64,000 bases of DNA. Source: Edaphobacter dinghuensis (GTDB lineage: Bacteria > Acidobacteriota > Terriglobia > Terriglobales > Acidobacteriaceae). The notes beneath the pieces were generated by a model. The model was not told the origin of the DNA. It worked only from the letters and a program-made list of their open reading frames with translations, and made no database searches. Position numbers and translations under genes: made by a program. The stretch covers positions 1,054,001 to 1,118,000 of the forward strand of contig NZ_BMGT01000001.1 of NCBI RefSeq assembly GCF_014640335.1, in the 5' to 3' direction. Below are positions 17,070 through 25,617 of the stretch, in pieces; positions within the stretch are counted from its first letter, which is position 1; every line of letters begins with the position of its first letter.

Positions 17070-19088
17070 ATGTCATCTATGCATTGGTCGTTCAAGAGAA
17101 GCTTTCTCGCCACTACTGTCTTCAGCATTTTTTGCAGCGGAGTAGGGTTCGCGCAAACCGGACCAGTCATGCTCTCCTCCCCCGACCAGCAGCTAGCTAT
17201 GCAGTTCACAACCATAACTGAAAAGGGAGCTGCTAGCAGTGAAGGAAAGCTTGTTTACTCTGTGACATTCCACGGCAAACAGCTGCTTGATGCCTCCGCA
17301 TTGGCGCTTGAGTTGACGAATCAGCCAGCGTTGGGAAGCAATGTACAGATCGTTGAAAGCACTCCAGGGAAAGGAAGTGACGACTATGCGTTGATTGCTG
17401 GAAAGGCTGGCAAGGTCCATGATCAGTACAACAAGATTGAGCTACGCGTTGTCGAGAACAGTGGCCCGAAAAGGACACTCCTCATTGAAGCCCGTGCATA
17501 TAACGATGGAATCGCCTTTCGCTATGTCCTTCCTGAACAAGATGCGATTAAAGAACTTCGTTTGAAACAGGAAGACACCGAGTTTCGCATCAGTACCGAT
17601 GCAACAACCTGGGCATTGGAGCTGCCTAACTATCGCAGCAGTTACGAGAGCGAGTATGTAAAGCTTCCTATCTCGGCTTTCAGTAATCAAGGTGGTGTCT
17701 CAAGCAACTTTCTCATTGGTCTGCCTCTGCTACTGCATTCGCCGGGAACAGCATGGATGGCGTTGACAGAAGCCGATCTCGAAGGCAACGCAGGGATGTA
17801 TGTCACCAATCCCTCCGGAAACTGGGCAGGGCATTGGTTTGTATCGAAGCTCTCTCCACGAATCGATGACCCCAGCCTGGCACTCTCGACTACATTGCCT
17901 TACCACTCTGCCTGGCGAGTTCTTTTAGTCGCGGACCAGCCCGGAAAGTTGATGGAATCCAATATCATCACAGATCTGAACTCGCCCAATAGAGTACGGG
18001 ATACGAGTTGGATACAGCCTGGAAAGGCATCTTGGAACTGGTGGGCTGGGGATATCGGGCCTGATGGTAAGTCGGCATTCACCACGAAGAACATGGAGTA
18101 TTACGTAGACTTCGCTGCAAAGTCAGGCTTTCCCTATATGCTGCTTGACGCTGGTTGGGCAGACGGTAGAGACATCACCAAACTGCGCGGCAACGTCGAC
18201 GTGCCGGAGCTAGTGCGGTACGCCGCTACGAAGCATGTTAAAGTCTGGATCTGGCTCTACTCCGTTTCAGTAATGGATCAGATGAAGGAGGCCTTCCCCC
18301 TCTATGAAAAGTGGGGCGTAGCCGGTGTGAAGATCGATTTCGTTAATCGCGACGACCAGGAGGGAATTAAGTTCTATTATGATGTCGCTCGCGAGGCCGC
18401 CGCTCATCATCTTATGGTTGACTTTCACGGAGCCAGCAAGCCATGGGGCATTGAGCGTACATATCCCAACGTCCTCAGCTACGAGGCAGTTCTTGGCGCA
18501 GAAAACAACAAGGTTGGAAGGCGGGATAGCCCCGTCGATCGCAGTGTCTTCCCCTTCACTCGCATGATTGCCGGCCCTCTGGACTATACTCCTGGTGGCT
18601 TCAACAACGTAACGGAAGATGGATTTGTCGCGCGAGACCAGAGTCCTATGATCATGGGTACGCGCGCGCAGCAGTTAGCGCTATACGTGGTCTTCCAGAC
18701 TCCCTTCCAAATGGTGTCCGACAGCCCCCAGGCGTATGCTAACCAGCCGGCGTTCAAATTCATCCATGATGTCCCCACGCAATGGGACTCCATGCATGTC
18801 ATCAATGGTGAACCTGGTGAATTCGTCACGATCGCACGCAGCCATGGTCAGGAATGGTATCTAGGCAGCACAACGAACTGGACGCCACGCGAGCTTCGTG
18901 TCCCGCTGGATTTTCTGGGTGCCGGACACTACGTTGCCGAGATCTATGAAGATGCACCGGATGCGGCGCTACATCCTCAACACGTCACTATTAGGAAGCA
19001 GGTTGTGACCAAAGGGGAGAAGCTGACTCTTAAGCTAGCTTCGGGCGGCGGCTGCGCAATCCGGTTTATCCCACAGCACAGCAACTGA
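17070..19088 (+). CDS. GH97 family alpha-galactosidase/alpha-glucosidase, secreted
   Basis: The start is taken at the ATG at 17070 (AAGAGG just upstream); ATG 17079 is an alternative with better spacing. The product of about 672 residues begins with a Sec signal ending GVGFAQ. An N-terminal beta-supersandwich (about 30-290) precedes the barrel, marked by WNWWAGDIGPDG, YMLLDAGWAD, KVWIWLYS, GVKIDFVNRDDQ (about 418-429) and SYEAVLGAE (about 470). GH97 has inverting members with a catalytic Glu base and retaining members with an Asp nucleophile at the position seen here in KIDF, followed by a Glu acid/base. The Asp form points to the retaining, alpha-galactosidase-like branch, in keeping with the GH27 partner. 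It has no promoter-operator copy of its own and probably relies on the receptor promoter. Confidence 0.88.
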   Translation: MSSMHWSFKRSFLATTVFSIFCSGVGFAQTGPVMLSSPDQQLAMQFTTITEKGAASSEGKLVYSVTFHGKQLLDASALALELTNQPALGSNVQIVESTPGKGSDDYALIAGKAGKVHDQYNKIELRVVENSGPKRTLLIEARAYNDGIAFRYVLPEQDAIKELRLKQEDTEFRISTDATTWALELPNYRSSYESEYVKLPISAFSNQGGVSSNFLIGLPLLLHSPGTAWMALTEADLEGNAGMYVTNPSGNWAGHWFVSKLSPRIDDPSLALSTTLPYHSAWRVLLVADQPGKLMESNIITDLNSPNRVRDTSWIQPGKASWNWWAGDIGPDGKSAFTTKNMEYYVDFAAKSGFPYMLLDAGWADGRDITKLRGNVDVPELVRYAATKHVKVWIWLYSVSVMDQMKEAFPLYEKWGVAGVKIDFVNRDDQEGIKFYYDVAREAAAHHLMVDFHGASKPWGIERTYPNVLSYEAVLGAENNKVGRRDSPVDRSVFPFTRMIAGPLDYTPGGFNNVTEDGFVARDQSPMIMGTRAQQLALYVVFQTPFQMVSDSPQAYANQPAFKFIHDVPTQWDSMHVINGEPGEFVTIARSHGQEWYLGSTTNWTPRELRVPLDFLGAGHYVAEIYEDAPDAALHPQHVTIRKQVVTKGEKLTLKLASGGGCAIRFIPQHSN

Positions 19089-19106
19089 TCATGCAGCAGC
19101 CGAATA

Positions 19107-19143
19107 GGACGGGAGTAGAAACGAAGATCGTTTAGCTCCCGTC
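19107..19143. terminator. Hairpin between convergent GH97 and LacI genes
   Basis: GACGGGAG (19108-19115) pairs with CTCCCGTC (19136-19143), and inside it AAACGA pairs with TCGTTT. It separates two convergent genes and could stop transcription from either side, although no long T-run is present. Confidence 0.6.
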
Positions 19144-19186
19144 TCTAGGCTTGCTCCGAATCGATAAAGAGCCAGTATCCCGATCT

Positions 19187-20266
19187 CTAGGTTTCCTCAT
19201 ATTCTGTCAGGCTGTCCAGGCGATCGATGAAAAGAGGAAGATTGCTTCGGAAGATGATATGCGGTGCCAACCGCGTTATTGGAGATGTCTTCCTATCTTC
19301 CAGCAGATAATTAATGAGGCTTTCGAATGCTACCTTCCCTTGTGTAAAAGGACGCTGGTAAAGAGTCGCTAATATCTTCCCCGTCTCGATCAGCGGGACA
19401 AGCTCCTGAAAAAGATCGGTCGTGACTACCTGAATCTTCCCAAGGAGGCCTTCTTCTTCGATAGCCTGCAAGACCGGAAGGCTATTGGCCGTACTAATAT
19501 AAAGACCCTGCGGTTTTGTTTCTCCATGCAGCAGGGCAATGGTTTGGCGATAGGCCTCCTTGGGGCGCTCATGCGATTCCACTGCAGGTAACAGGCTAAG
19601 CTGCGGAGCAAGCATGGCGAGAGTAGCCGCAAAGCCGCGCAGTTTTTCTGCATGATCAAGCGTGGTCAGCTCACCGGTAATAGTCGCGACATAACTCTTG
19701 CGAGAGAGTTTGAATGCCAGAAGCTCAGCAGCGATCGCGCCACTGGAATAGGCATGTGAGGAAACAAGGCCAACTCGTCCGCTGGCGGGCGCGTCACTCG
19801 CCACACAGAGCATTGCCGTCCCTTGAGCCGTAAGGCGGCGGATGATCGGATCCAGCTTTCTGGGATTGCCAGGGGTAAAGATGATGCCGTCGCACTTATC
19901 CTTTAGTCTGGCCTCAAGCAGCTCGATGTCACCTTGACCCATCCGGGGATACTCATGGAAAGTAAGGTTCACGTGAATCCCGGTAGTTGCCTCCGCTGCG
20001 GAACGTATTCCCGCACGGAGAGGATCGAAAAAGTGAGAGATCTGTTTTGGAAGAACGATGGCGATTTCGATTCTGCGGTTGAGCTTTAATGCCTGCGCAG
20101 CCAAATTCGGCTTATAGCCCAATTCCTCAGCCTTTTGCAAAACACGAGCCTTGGTCTTTGGGTTCACACCAGTTCGATCATGCAAGGCACGGTCGACCGT
20201 GCCGATCGAAATCCCGAGAGCTTTAGCGATGTCTTTGATACCAGAAGTCTTCGGCGCAATAGTCAT
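19187..20266 (-). CDS. LacI-family transcriptional regulator of the sugar locus
   Basis: The ATG at 20266 gives 359 residues; an in-frame TTG 21 bases upstream is a less likely start. The N-terminal HTH reads SGIKDIAKALGISIGTVDRALHDRTGV, with VDRAL in place of the common VSRVL, as in a LacI subgroup with a type-4 periplasmic-binding-like sensor. The hinge helix region YKPNLAAQALKLNRR follows. The effector domain begins IEIAIVLPKQISHFFDPLRAGI and contains DGIIFTPGNP, consistent with sugar sensing. It lies at the end of the sugar-utilisation locus and is the only such regulator in the window. It is therefore the obvious candidate to bind the three GGTAACGTA sites. A GTAACATGGACG sequence about 35 bases upstream of its start is only a weak match. 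Confidence 0.88.
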   Translation of the reverse strand: MTIAPKTSGIKDIAKALGISIGTVDRALHDRTGVNPKTKARVLQKAEELGYKPNLAAQALKLNRRIEIAIVLPKQISHFFDPLRAGIRSAAEATTGIHVNLTFHEYPRMGQGDIELLEARLKDKCDGIIFTPGNPRKLDPIIRRLTAQGTAMLCVASDAPASGRVGLVSSHAYSSGAIAAELLAFKLSRKSYVATITGELTTLDHAEKLRGFAATLAMLAPQLSLLPAVESHERPKEAYRQTIALLHGETKPQGLYISTANSLPVLQAIEEEGLLGKIQVVTTDLFQELVPLIETGKILATLYQRPFTQGKVAFESLINYLLEDRKTSPITRLAPHIIFRSNLPLFIDRLDSLTEYEET

Positions 20267-20377
20267 ATTGGCAAATGTCACAATCAAATCGTACGTCCAT
20301 GTTACGGCGATTCCTTGTCTGTCGCACGAACTTTGTCCGCATCACCTCGAGACATAGCTTCCATTTCCAGTACTTAC

Positions 20378-20405
20378 AAAATAAAATGCGATGGAACGGG
20401 GTCAA
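20378..20405 (-). promoter_or_regulatory. Promoter of the LacI-family gene
   Basis: On the minus strand TTGACC (20405-20400) and TATTTT (20383-20378) are 16 bases apart, a good sigma-70 promoter about 110 bases ahead of the start codon. Confidence 0.5.
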
Positions 20406-20471
20406 TATCCTTAACTGAAGCCGCCTCTTCATCTAGTAGTTACGGATGGCACTAGAGATTGCACGAGAGAC

Positions 20472-20912
20472 TTATCTAATAATTTGTCGACTTCGCTCTT
20501 GTGGCAACAGGGATGGTGTTTGAGGATGTTTTGATTGATGCACCTCGTTCAACACAGACACATAGCAGGTAAACTGCGTTTGGCGAGAAACTCGCATCCG
20601 CATTGTTAATGAAGTCAATGGCGACTCTCCGCACCGTTTGATCGTGGGTATTTTGTCATTTGTCAGGCCGTCCTGAGTGATGTAGGTTCGCAAATCAGCG
20701 AACGATCTGTATGCGCCGCGCTTTTTGACCTTTGACCTGTAGAAATCATTTAGGACGAGTTCGAGCGTTACCAGAGCCATCAACCCTCCAGCTTTGATTA
20801 CGTCTTTATAGAGCCACGCCAAGAAATAGAGCATCGGCACTCGCTGGAATTTTGCTGTCACTATCTCAGGAATCCCCGTTGCCAGACCAACGAGGCGACG
20901 AAAGCACGCCAC
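20472..20912 (-). CDS. Hypothetical protein, doubtful
   Basis: A 146-codon frame starting with GTG, with no recognised family. It has one hydrophobic stretch (MLYFLAWLYKDV to LMALVTLELVL) and a basic middle (YRSKVKKRGAYRSF). The C-terminal third is Ser, Gln and Arg rich and does not look folded. No ribosome site is evident. It lies in the otherwise empty space between the LacI promoter and tRNA-Phe, a place where integrase relics often sit, but I cannot see integrase motifs. It may be a decayed gene. Confidence 0.25.
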   Translation of the reverse strand: MACFRRLVGLATGIPEIVTAKFQRVPMLYFLAWLYKDVIKAGGLMALVTLELVLNDFYRSKVKKRGAYRSFADLRTYITQDGLTNDKIPTIKRCGESPLTSLTMRMRVSRQTQFTCYVSVLNEVHQSKHPQTPSLLPQERSRQIIR

Positions 20913-21173
20913 TGCGCCGCCGTCGTGAATTCAATGAAACCGCTTAGATTGCCTGGAGGGTGCTGGCGAGGGTACTGAAATTTGGAATCTGCGATTTTCC
21001 CAGCGTTTTTGAATGCTCAAGGGTGCTGTCGTTAGCCATTAACGCCCATTAAATAATTAGATGTAATCAGTTTGCGTAACTGTCACGGCGCACGGTCCAA
21101 CTCAATTACAGCGCCAATTGCAGCGATAATCCTGCGATAGGGATATGCAAAGGAATATAAGAAGTGTGTAAGA

Positions 21174-21248
21174 TGGTGGCCAGAGACGGGATCGAACCGC
21201 CGACGCCGGCCTTTTCAGGGCCGCGCTCTACCACTGAGCTATCTGGCC
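21174..21248 (-). tRNA. tRNA-Phe (GAA)
   Basis: Read on the minus strand, the 75-base cloverleaf starts GGCCAGATAGCTCAGTGG and ends TCTGGCCACCA with an encoded CCA. The anticodon stem CGGCC/GGCCG holds the loop CTGAAAA, giving anticodon GAA. The T-loop GGTTCGATCC is standard. Its 3' end points towards the AT-rich sugar locus. Confidence 0.95.
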
Positions 21249-21452
21249 TTGGCATCTAACGCCTTTATCGGGGATCGCCAAGAACGCCCGTGCGCAGAAT
21301 CTACGCTTGTTGCCCCAGCCTTTTCAGGGAAGCGCGTCACCGGCGGGAGCCGGGGACGCAAACGCATCTTTAGTATAGCAATCCCTGACCATACCGCCAA
21401 CTTCCTCCCCCGCGCTATCCTTTCTCATCCTGCAATCCTAAGGAAAGCTCTC

Positions 21453-23084
21453 ATGCTGAGTCGTCTTCAACGGTACGCCACTGCCGCCCTCCTCTGCCTT
21501 TTCACCGCCGCTACAGCTCAGGCAGCGATACCAAAACTATCGCGGGCACGACAGGAGCAGAGAGCCGCTCAGGCATTCAACGTAGCTAAGAAAAATCCCT
21601 TACAACTCCGGGCCTTTCTCGCGCAAATGCCGAAGGGGGCCGATCTCCACATGCATCTATCCGGTGCGGTCTATGCCGAGACTTTCCTTAAAGACGCTGC
21701 TACTGATCTGCTCTGCGTAGATCCCGCCACCCTTAGCTTTGCCAAAAATATTGGTACAATGCGTGGTCTTCCCCCACAGCCCGTCTGTGCCAAGGGTGAC
21801 GTCCGCGCCGATAGCGTCTTTACCAACCAGCATCTTTATGACGCGCTCGTCGACTCATTCTCCATGCGTAGCTTTGTCCCCAGCGCAGGCAACAGCGGTC
21901 ACGATCAGTTCTTCAATACCTTCGATCGCTTCGGCAAGGTCAGCGACTCGCACTACGGCGAGTGGCTTGACGAAGTCGCCACCCGCGCCGCAACCCAAAA
22001 CGAGCAGTACCTCGAAATTATGAGCACGCCCACCTTCGCCGATGTAGCCAGACTCAGCTCCACTATCCCTTGGCCAACTACGCCGGTTGATTCCGCCGAC
22101 AGCCGCACCGGGGATGCCACCGGAACCAACCCGTCCGACCTCGCCCACTTCCGCGACGCTCTTCTCGCTGGCGGTCTCCAGAACGAAGTTGCCATCGACC
22201 GCAAGCAGCTCAGCGATGCCTTCGAATCTCGCAACCGCATCGAGCACTGCGGCCGACCGAATGCTGCTCCCGCCTGCTCGGTCAAAATCCGTTTTCTCTA
22301 TCAGGTCCTCCGCGCCTTTCCTCCACAGCAGGTCTTCGCCCAAACACTGCTCGGCTTCGAACTCGCATCCCAAGACCCGGACGTCGTCGGCATCAACTTC
22401 GTCCAGCCCGAAGACGCCTTTTACTCCATGTCCGAATACCACCGCCAGATGCGGATGCTCGACTATTTGCACAGCGTCTATCCCCGCGTTCACATCACGC
22501 TTCATGCCGGGGAACTCGCGCCTGGCCTCGTCCCGCCCGCAGGCCTCCGCTTCCACATCCGCGAGGCCGTCGAGCTTGGCCACGCCGAACGCATTGGCCA
22601 CGGCGTCGATATCATGTACGAAGATAATCCGCAGGCACTCTTAAAAGAGATGGCCACCCATCACATCATGGTCGAAATCAACCTCACCTCGAACGACGTC
22701 ATCCTCGGCATCGACCCAACTCACCATCCCTTGCCGATCTACCGCGCCGCGCACGTCCCCGTCGCGCTCTCCACCGACGACGAAGGTGTCTCCCGCATCG
22801 ACCTCACCAACGAGTACGTCCGCGCGGCCCGCGACTTCAACCTGAGCTACGCCGATCTAAAAGACATGGCCCGTACCTCGCTCGAGCATAGCTTCCTTCC
22901 CGGTCTCAGCCTCTGGCAACAATCCGATAACTTCACTCGCACCAACATAGCTTGTGCGACCCAGCCTCTCGGCTCAGAAAAGCTATCTGCCAAATGCGAA
23001 GCATTCCTCCAGTCCAGCGAAAAGGCAACCGAACAATGGCAACTCGAACATCGCTACGATGTGTTCGAGTCCACGCTGCCCTAG
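21453..23084 (+). CDS. Secreted adenosine deaminase-like metalloenzyme
   Basis: The ATG at 21453 has AGGAAAG upstream and opens a clear signal peptide (LLCLFTAATAQA), giving 543 residues; longer in-frame extensions upstream run back to the tRNA and are rejected. The fold is the amidohydrolase barrel of adenosine deaminases: HMH near residue 64 (zinc ligands), HITLHAGE near 350 (His ligand and catalytic Glu), RIGHGVDI near 382 (catalytic His) and STDDEG near 440 (zinc Asp). It is longer than cytosolic Add (about 330-350) and resembles the secreted ADGF-like group, so it probably deaminates extracellular or periplasmic adenosine for purine salvage. No operon partner is evident; the next gene is convergent with a 3-base gap. 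Confidence 0.85.
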   Translation: MLSRLQRYATAALLCLFTAATAQAAIPKLSRARQEQRAAQAFNVAKKNPLQLRAFLAQMPKGADLHMHLSGAVYAETFLKDAATDLLCVDPATLSFAKNIGTMRGLPPQPVCAKGDVRADSVFTNQHLYDALVDSFSMRSFVPSAGNSGHDQFFNTFDRFGKVSDSHYGEWLDEVATRAATQNEQYLEIMSTPTFADVARLSSTIPWPTTPVDSADSRTGDATGTNPSDLAHFRDALLAGGLQNEVAIDRKQLSDAFESRNRIEHCGRPNAAPACSVKIRFLYQVLRAFPPQQVFAQTLLGFELASQDPDVVGINFVQPEDAFYSMSEYHRQMRMLDYLHSVYPRVHITLHAGELAPGLVPPAGLRFHIREAVELGHAERIGHGVDIMYEDNPQALLKEMATHHIMVEINLTSNDVILGIDPTHHPLPIYRAAHVPVALSTDDEGVSRIDLTNEYVRAARDFNLSYADLKDMARTSLEHSFLPGLSLWQQSDNFTRTNIACATQPLGSEKLSAKCEAFLQSSEKATEQWQLEHRYDVFESTLP

Positions 23085-23087
23085 CAG

Positions 23088-25463
23088 TTATCTCTTCACC
23101 ACAACCGCCGCCCCCGAATAGCGAATCGTCTTGTCAGGCCGTGAAGCCAGCGCCTCTCCCGCGCCATGCTCCCGTCCAACCCAAACAATGTTGAAGGTTC
23201 GCTCCTTCGGCATCCCTGGATACTCTCCCTTGCGCGTTCCAATCGTCAGCGTCTTCGCTGCCTCGTCCCAGCGAATCGGGATCACACTATGCAAGCCCTT
23301 TTTGTAGTCGTAGTTATTCCCCTCATCGTGATAGAGGTTGAAGCTCCCGTCCGCGCCGGTGTACACCCGCAGTTCAATCGGCCCGTCAGGATTTTCATCG
23401 GCATACTCAATCTCCGGCCCCATCGGCACAATCGACCCAGCCCGCACATACAGCGGAATCCGATCCAGCGGAGCCTCGGCCTCAATCCATCCTCGTCCTG
23501 CTATGCGATCACCCGTCCAAAAGTCATACCAAACCGGAGAAGCAGGCAGATACACATCCCGCTTTGTCGCACCCTCGCGCATCACCGGATTCACCATCAG
23601 TGCAGGCCCAAACATAAACTGGTCGCCTATATCCCACGTCTTCTCATCTCCACGCCAATCCATCACCAATGGCCTTTGGATGGTGTAATCCTCATTCGTC
23701 ACCCGCCACGCCAGCGAGTAGATATAAGGCATCAGACGATACCGCAGCTTGTCGTACTTCAGCAGAATCGGTTCCACCTTGTCATATGTCCACATCTCGT
23801 TATGATCGCGATGCCCATGCGTGCGAAACACCGGACAGAATGCGCCAAACTCAAACCATCTCGCATAAAGCTGCTGGTAAGCAGGATCATTCGCAGGCCG
23901 GTCAAACGGCTGAAAATATCCACCGATATCGGTCGTCCAGTAAGGATTTCCCGACAGCGCAAAGTTCAATCCAGCCGGCACCTGTCGTTGCAGGTTCATA
24001 TAAGTGCTGTAGATGTCTCCTGACCACGTAGTCGCGCCATTTCTCTGCTGCCCCAGAAACGCTGACCGCGTCAGCAGAAACACGCGCTTCTGATCGTTCG
24101 TCTCCTTCCAGTGCTCCTGCACCCCACCCGTATGCACCAGCGGAAAGATATTCGTATACCGCGCTCCGCTGCCAATCGACAGATGTTTGTTCTGCAAAAT
24201 CGCATCACCCACATGCGGCCACGACTCCTCCGGCTCCGCGCTGTCCAGCCAAAAGGCATCCCAGCCCATGTCGAACAGCTTGCCCGCAAGATTGTTCCAG
24301 TAGAAATCCCGAGCTGCAGGATTGGTTGCATCGTAGACATGCGCGTTATAGATATCGAAGTGCTTCGCTGAAATCTTTTTGAAGTTCTCCGAATCCGGAT
24401 CGAACAATCCCCACACTGACAGCATGGCATGGACATGCTCATCATGCAGCGTCTTTAACTCACCGCGCACATCAGGAAAGTTCTTATTGAAGACAGGATC
24501 GCCCTCCTTCTGCCACCAGAACCAGTCCTGCACGATTCCATCGATCGGAATATGCTCCGCACGATATCGCGCGGCCACATCCAGCACCTCCTTCTGCGAG
24601 ACGTAGCGGTCCTTCGATTGAAAAAATCCATAAGCCCACTTCGGAAACAGCGGCGTATGCCCCGTCAGATTGCGGTACTGATGAATCACCGCATCCAGCT
24701 CCGGCCCATAGATCAGGTAGTAGTCCACCGCATCGCCCGCCATTGTTCTGAACGAAAGTTCAGTAGGGAAGCGGTTGTCCACATAAGTCAGCGATGCCGT
24801 GTTCCACATCACGGCATAGCCCTTGCTCGAGACCAGCAGCGGAATCGCTACATCGGTATTGTTCTGGCCCAACTCAATCGTCGCGCCGCGATAGTTGAAC
24901 ATCCCGTTCTGGTGCTGCCCCAATCCATACAAGCCTTCAACTCTGTCTGGAGAAAAACGATCGGTCACATGGTAAGTCGTCTCACCGTTCACCTCTGCCT
25001 TGTCATAGGTGCGCGGTTCGTTGCTGCTCTCCCGCAGCAGCGATTTCCCTTGCAGGTCGCTATAGGCAAGGTTGCCGTTCTTCAGCGAAAACGCCACCTT
25101 CAGAGCGGCAGTGGTCAAAGTCGCTTCTTTTTCATCCTGCACAAAATGAAAGCTCGCCCCCGGACAAGACTTGCTCGCTTCCAGCATCCATGGCTGCACC
25201 GGCGAGCTCGCTGTCGGATCGCCCGGCCCAGCAACCACGTGAATCACGTCATCGCCACACACCGTGACGTGCAGACTCTCATCGCCGATCTTCGCCACAA
25301 ACCCATGCGCCGTCTGCTCCACCGTAATCGCAGGCAAGGCGTGGCCAGGATTGAATTGTGCAAAGGCAGTCGAAAGGGAAGCGCCGCCCGCGAAAATTCC
25401 GGCAAGCAAGACAAAGCGGGCTAAACGGTCCCTATATATAGATAAGCAAGTCGTTGAAAACAT
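23088..25463 (-). CDS. Secreted GH31 alpha-xylosidase-like enzyme
   Basis: The start at 25463 has GAGGAG five bases upstream and begins a signal peptide (RFVLLAGIFAGGASLSTAFAQ); a longer reading from 25505 lacks this. The 791-residue protein has the GH31 N-terminal beta-sandwich with YGLGQHQNG, then the barrel with GIVQDWFWWQ, AFWLDSAEPE (about 402-411, nucleophile Asp) and TTWSGDIYSTY (about 480, acid/base Asp). The LTRSAFLGQQRNGATTWSGD stretch resembles characterised alpha-xylosidases more than alpha-glucosidases. C-terminal beta domains follow (LPASPVWYDFWTG, IPLYVRAGSIVPMGP). It likely removes terminal alpha-xylose from xyloglucan oligosaccharides. It is transcribed divergently from the esterase gene next to it. 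Confidence 0.87.
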   Translation of the reverse strand: MFSTTCLSIYRDRLARFVLLAGIFAGGASLSTAFAQFNPGHALPAITVEQTAHGFVAKIGDESLHVTVCGDDVIHVVAGPGDPTASSPVQPWMLEASKSCPGASFHFVQDEKEATLTTAALKVAFSLKNGNLAYSDLQGKSLLRESSNEPRTYDKAEVNGETTYHVTDRFSPDRVEGLYGLGQHQNGMFNYRGATIELGQNNTDVAIPLLVSSKGYAVMWNTASLTYVDNRFPTELSFRTMAGDAVDYYLIYGPELDAVIHQYRNLTGHTPLFPKWAYGFFQSKDRYVSQKEVLDVAARYRAEHIPIDGIVQDWFWWQKEGDPVFNKNFPDVRGELKTLHDEHVHAMLSVWGLFDPDSENFKKISAKHFDIYNAHVYDATNPAARDFYWNNLAGKLFDMGWDAFWLDSAEPEESWPHVGDAILQNKHLSIGSGARYTNIFPLVHTGGVQEHWKETNDQKRVFLLTRSAFLGQQRNGATTWSGDIYSTYMNLQRQVPAGLNFALSGNPYWTTDIGGYFQPFDRPANDPAYQQLYARWFEFGAFCPVFRTHGHRDHNEMWTYDKVEPILLKYDKLRYRLMPYIYSLAWRVTNEDYTIQRPLVMDWRGDEKTWDIGDQFMFGPALMVNPVMREGATKRDVYLPASPVWYDFWTGDRIAGRGWIEAEAPLDRIPLYVRAGSIVPMGPEIEYADENPDGPIELRVYTGADGSFNLYHDEGNNYDYKKGLHSVIPIRWDEAAKTLTIGTRKGEYPGMPKERTFNIVWVGREHGAGEALASRPDKTIRYSGAAVVVKR

Positions 25464-25617
25464 CGTTCTCCTCAAATGCAGCGCGCATCCATTATGTATG
25501 ACCATCCAGTTCCTTCCTCCAATTAAGTTGTCATCCTGATCGAAGGCGCAGCCAAGTCGAAGGATCTGCGGTCGTTTTTGTAGTTGCCTGCTCGCGCAAA
25601 GGCATTACCATGTTTCC

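Noticed and set aside
20298..20310. Fourth LacI operator ahead of the LacI-family gene
   Set aside because: GTAACATGGACG matches only 9 of 12 bases of the others and lies far downstream of the predicted start of transcription; too weak to call.
21174..21452. Coding reading through the tRNA-Phe region into the adenosine-deaminase frame
   Set aside because: This is the well-known false reading across a tRNA; the real start with ribosome site and signal peptide is 21453.
21855..22601. 248-codon minus-strand frame opposite the deaminase-like gene
   Set aside because: Antisense shadow with no protein-family features.
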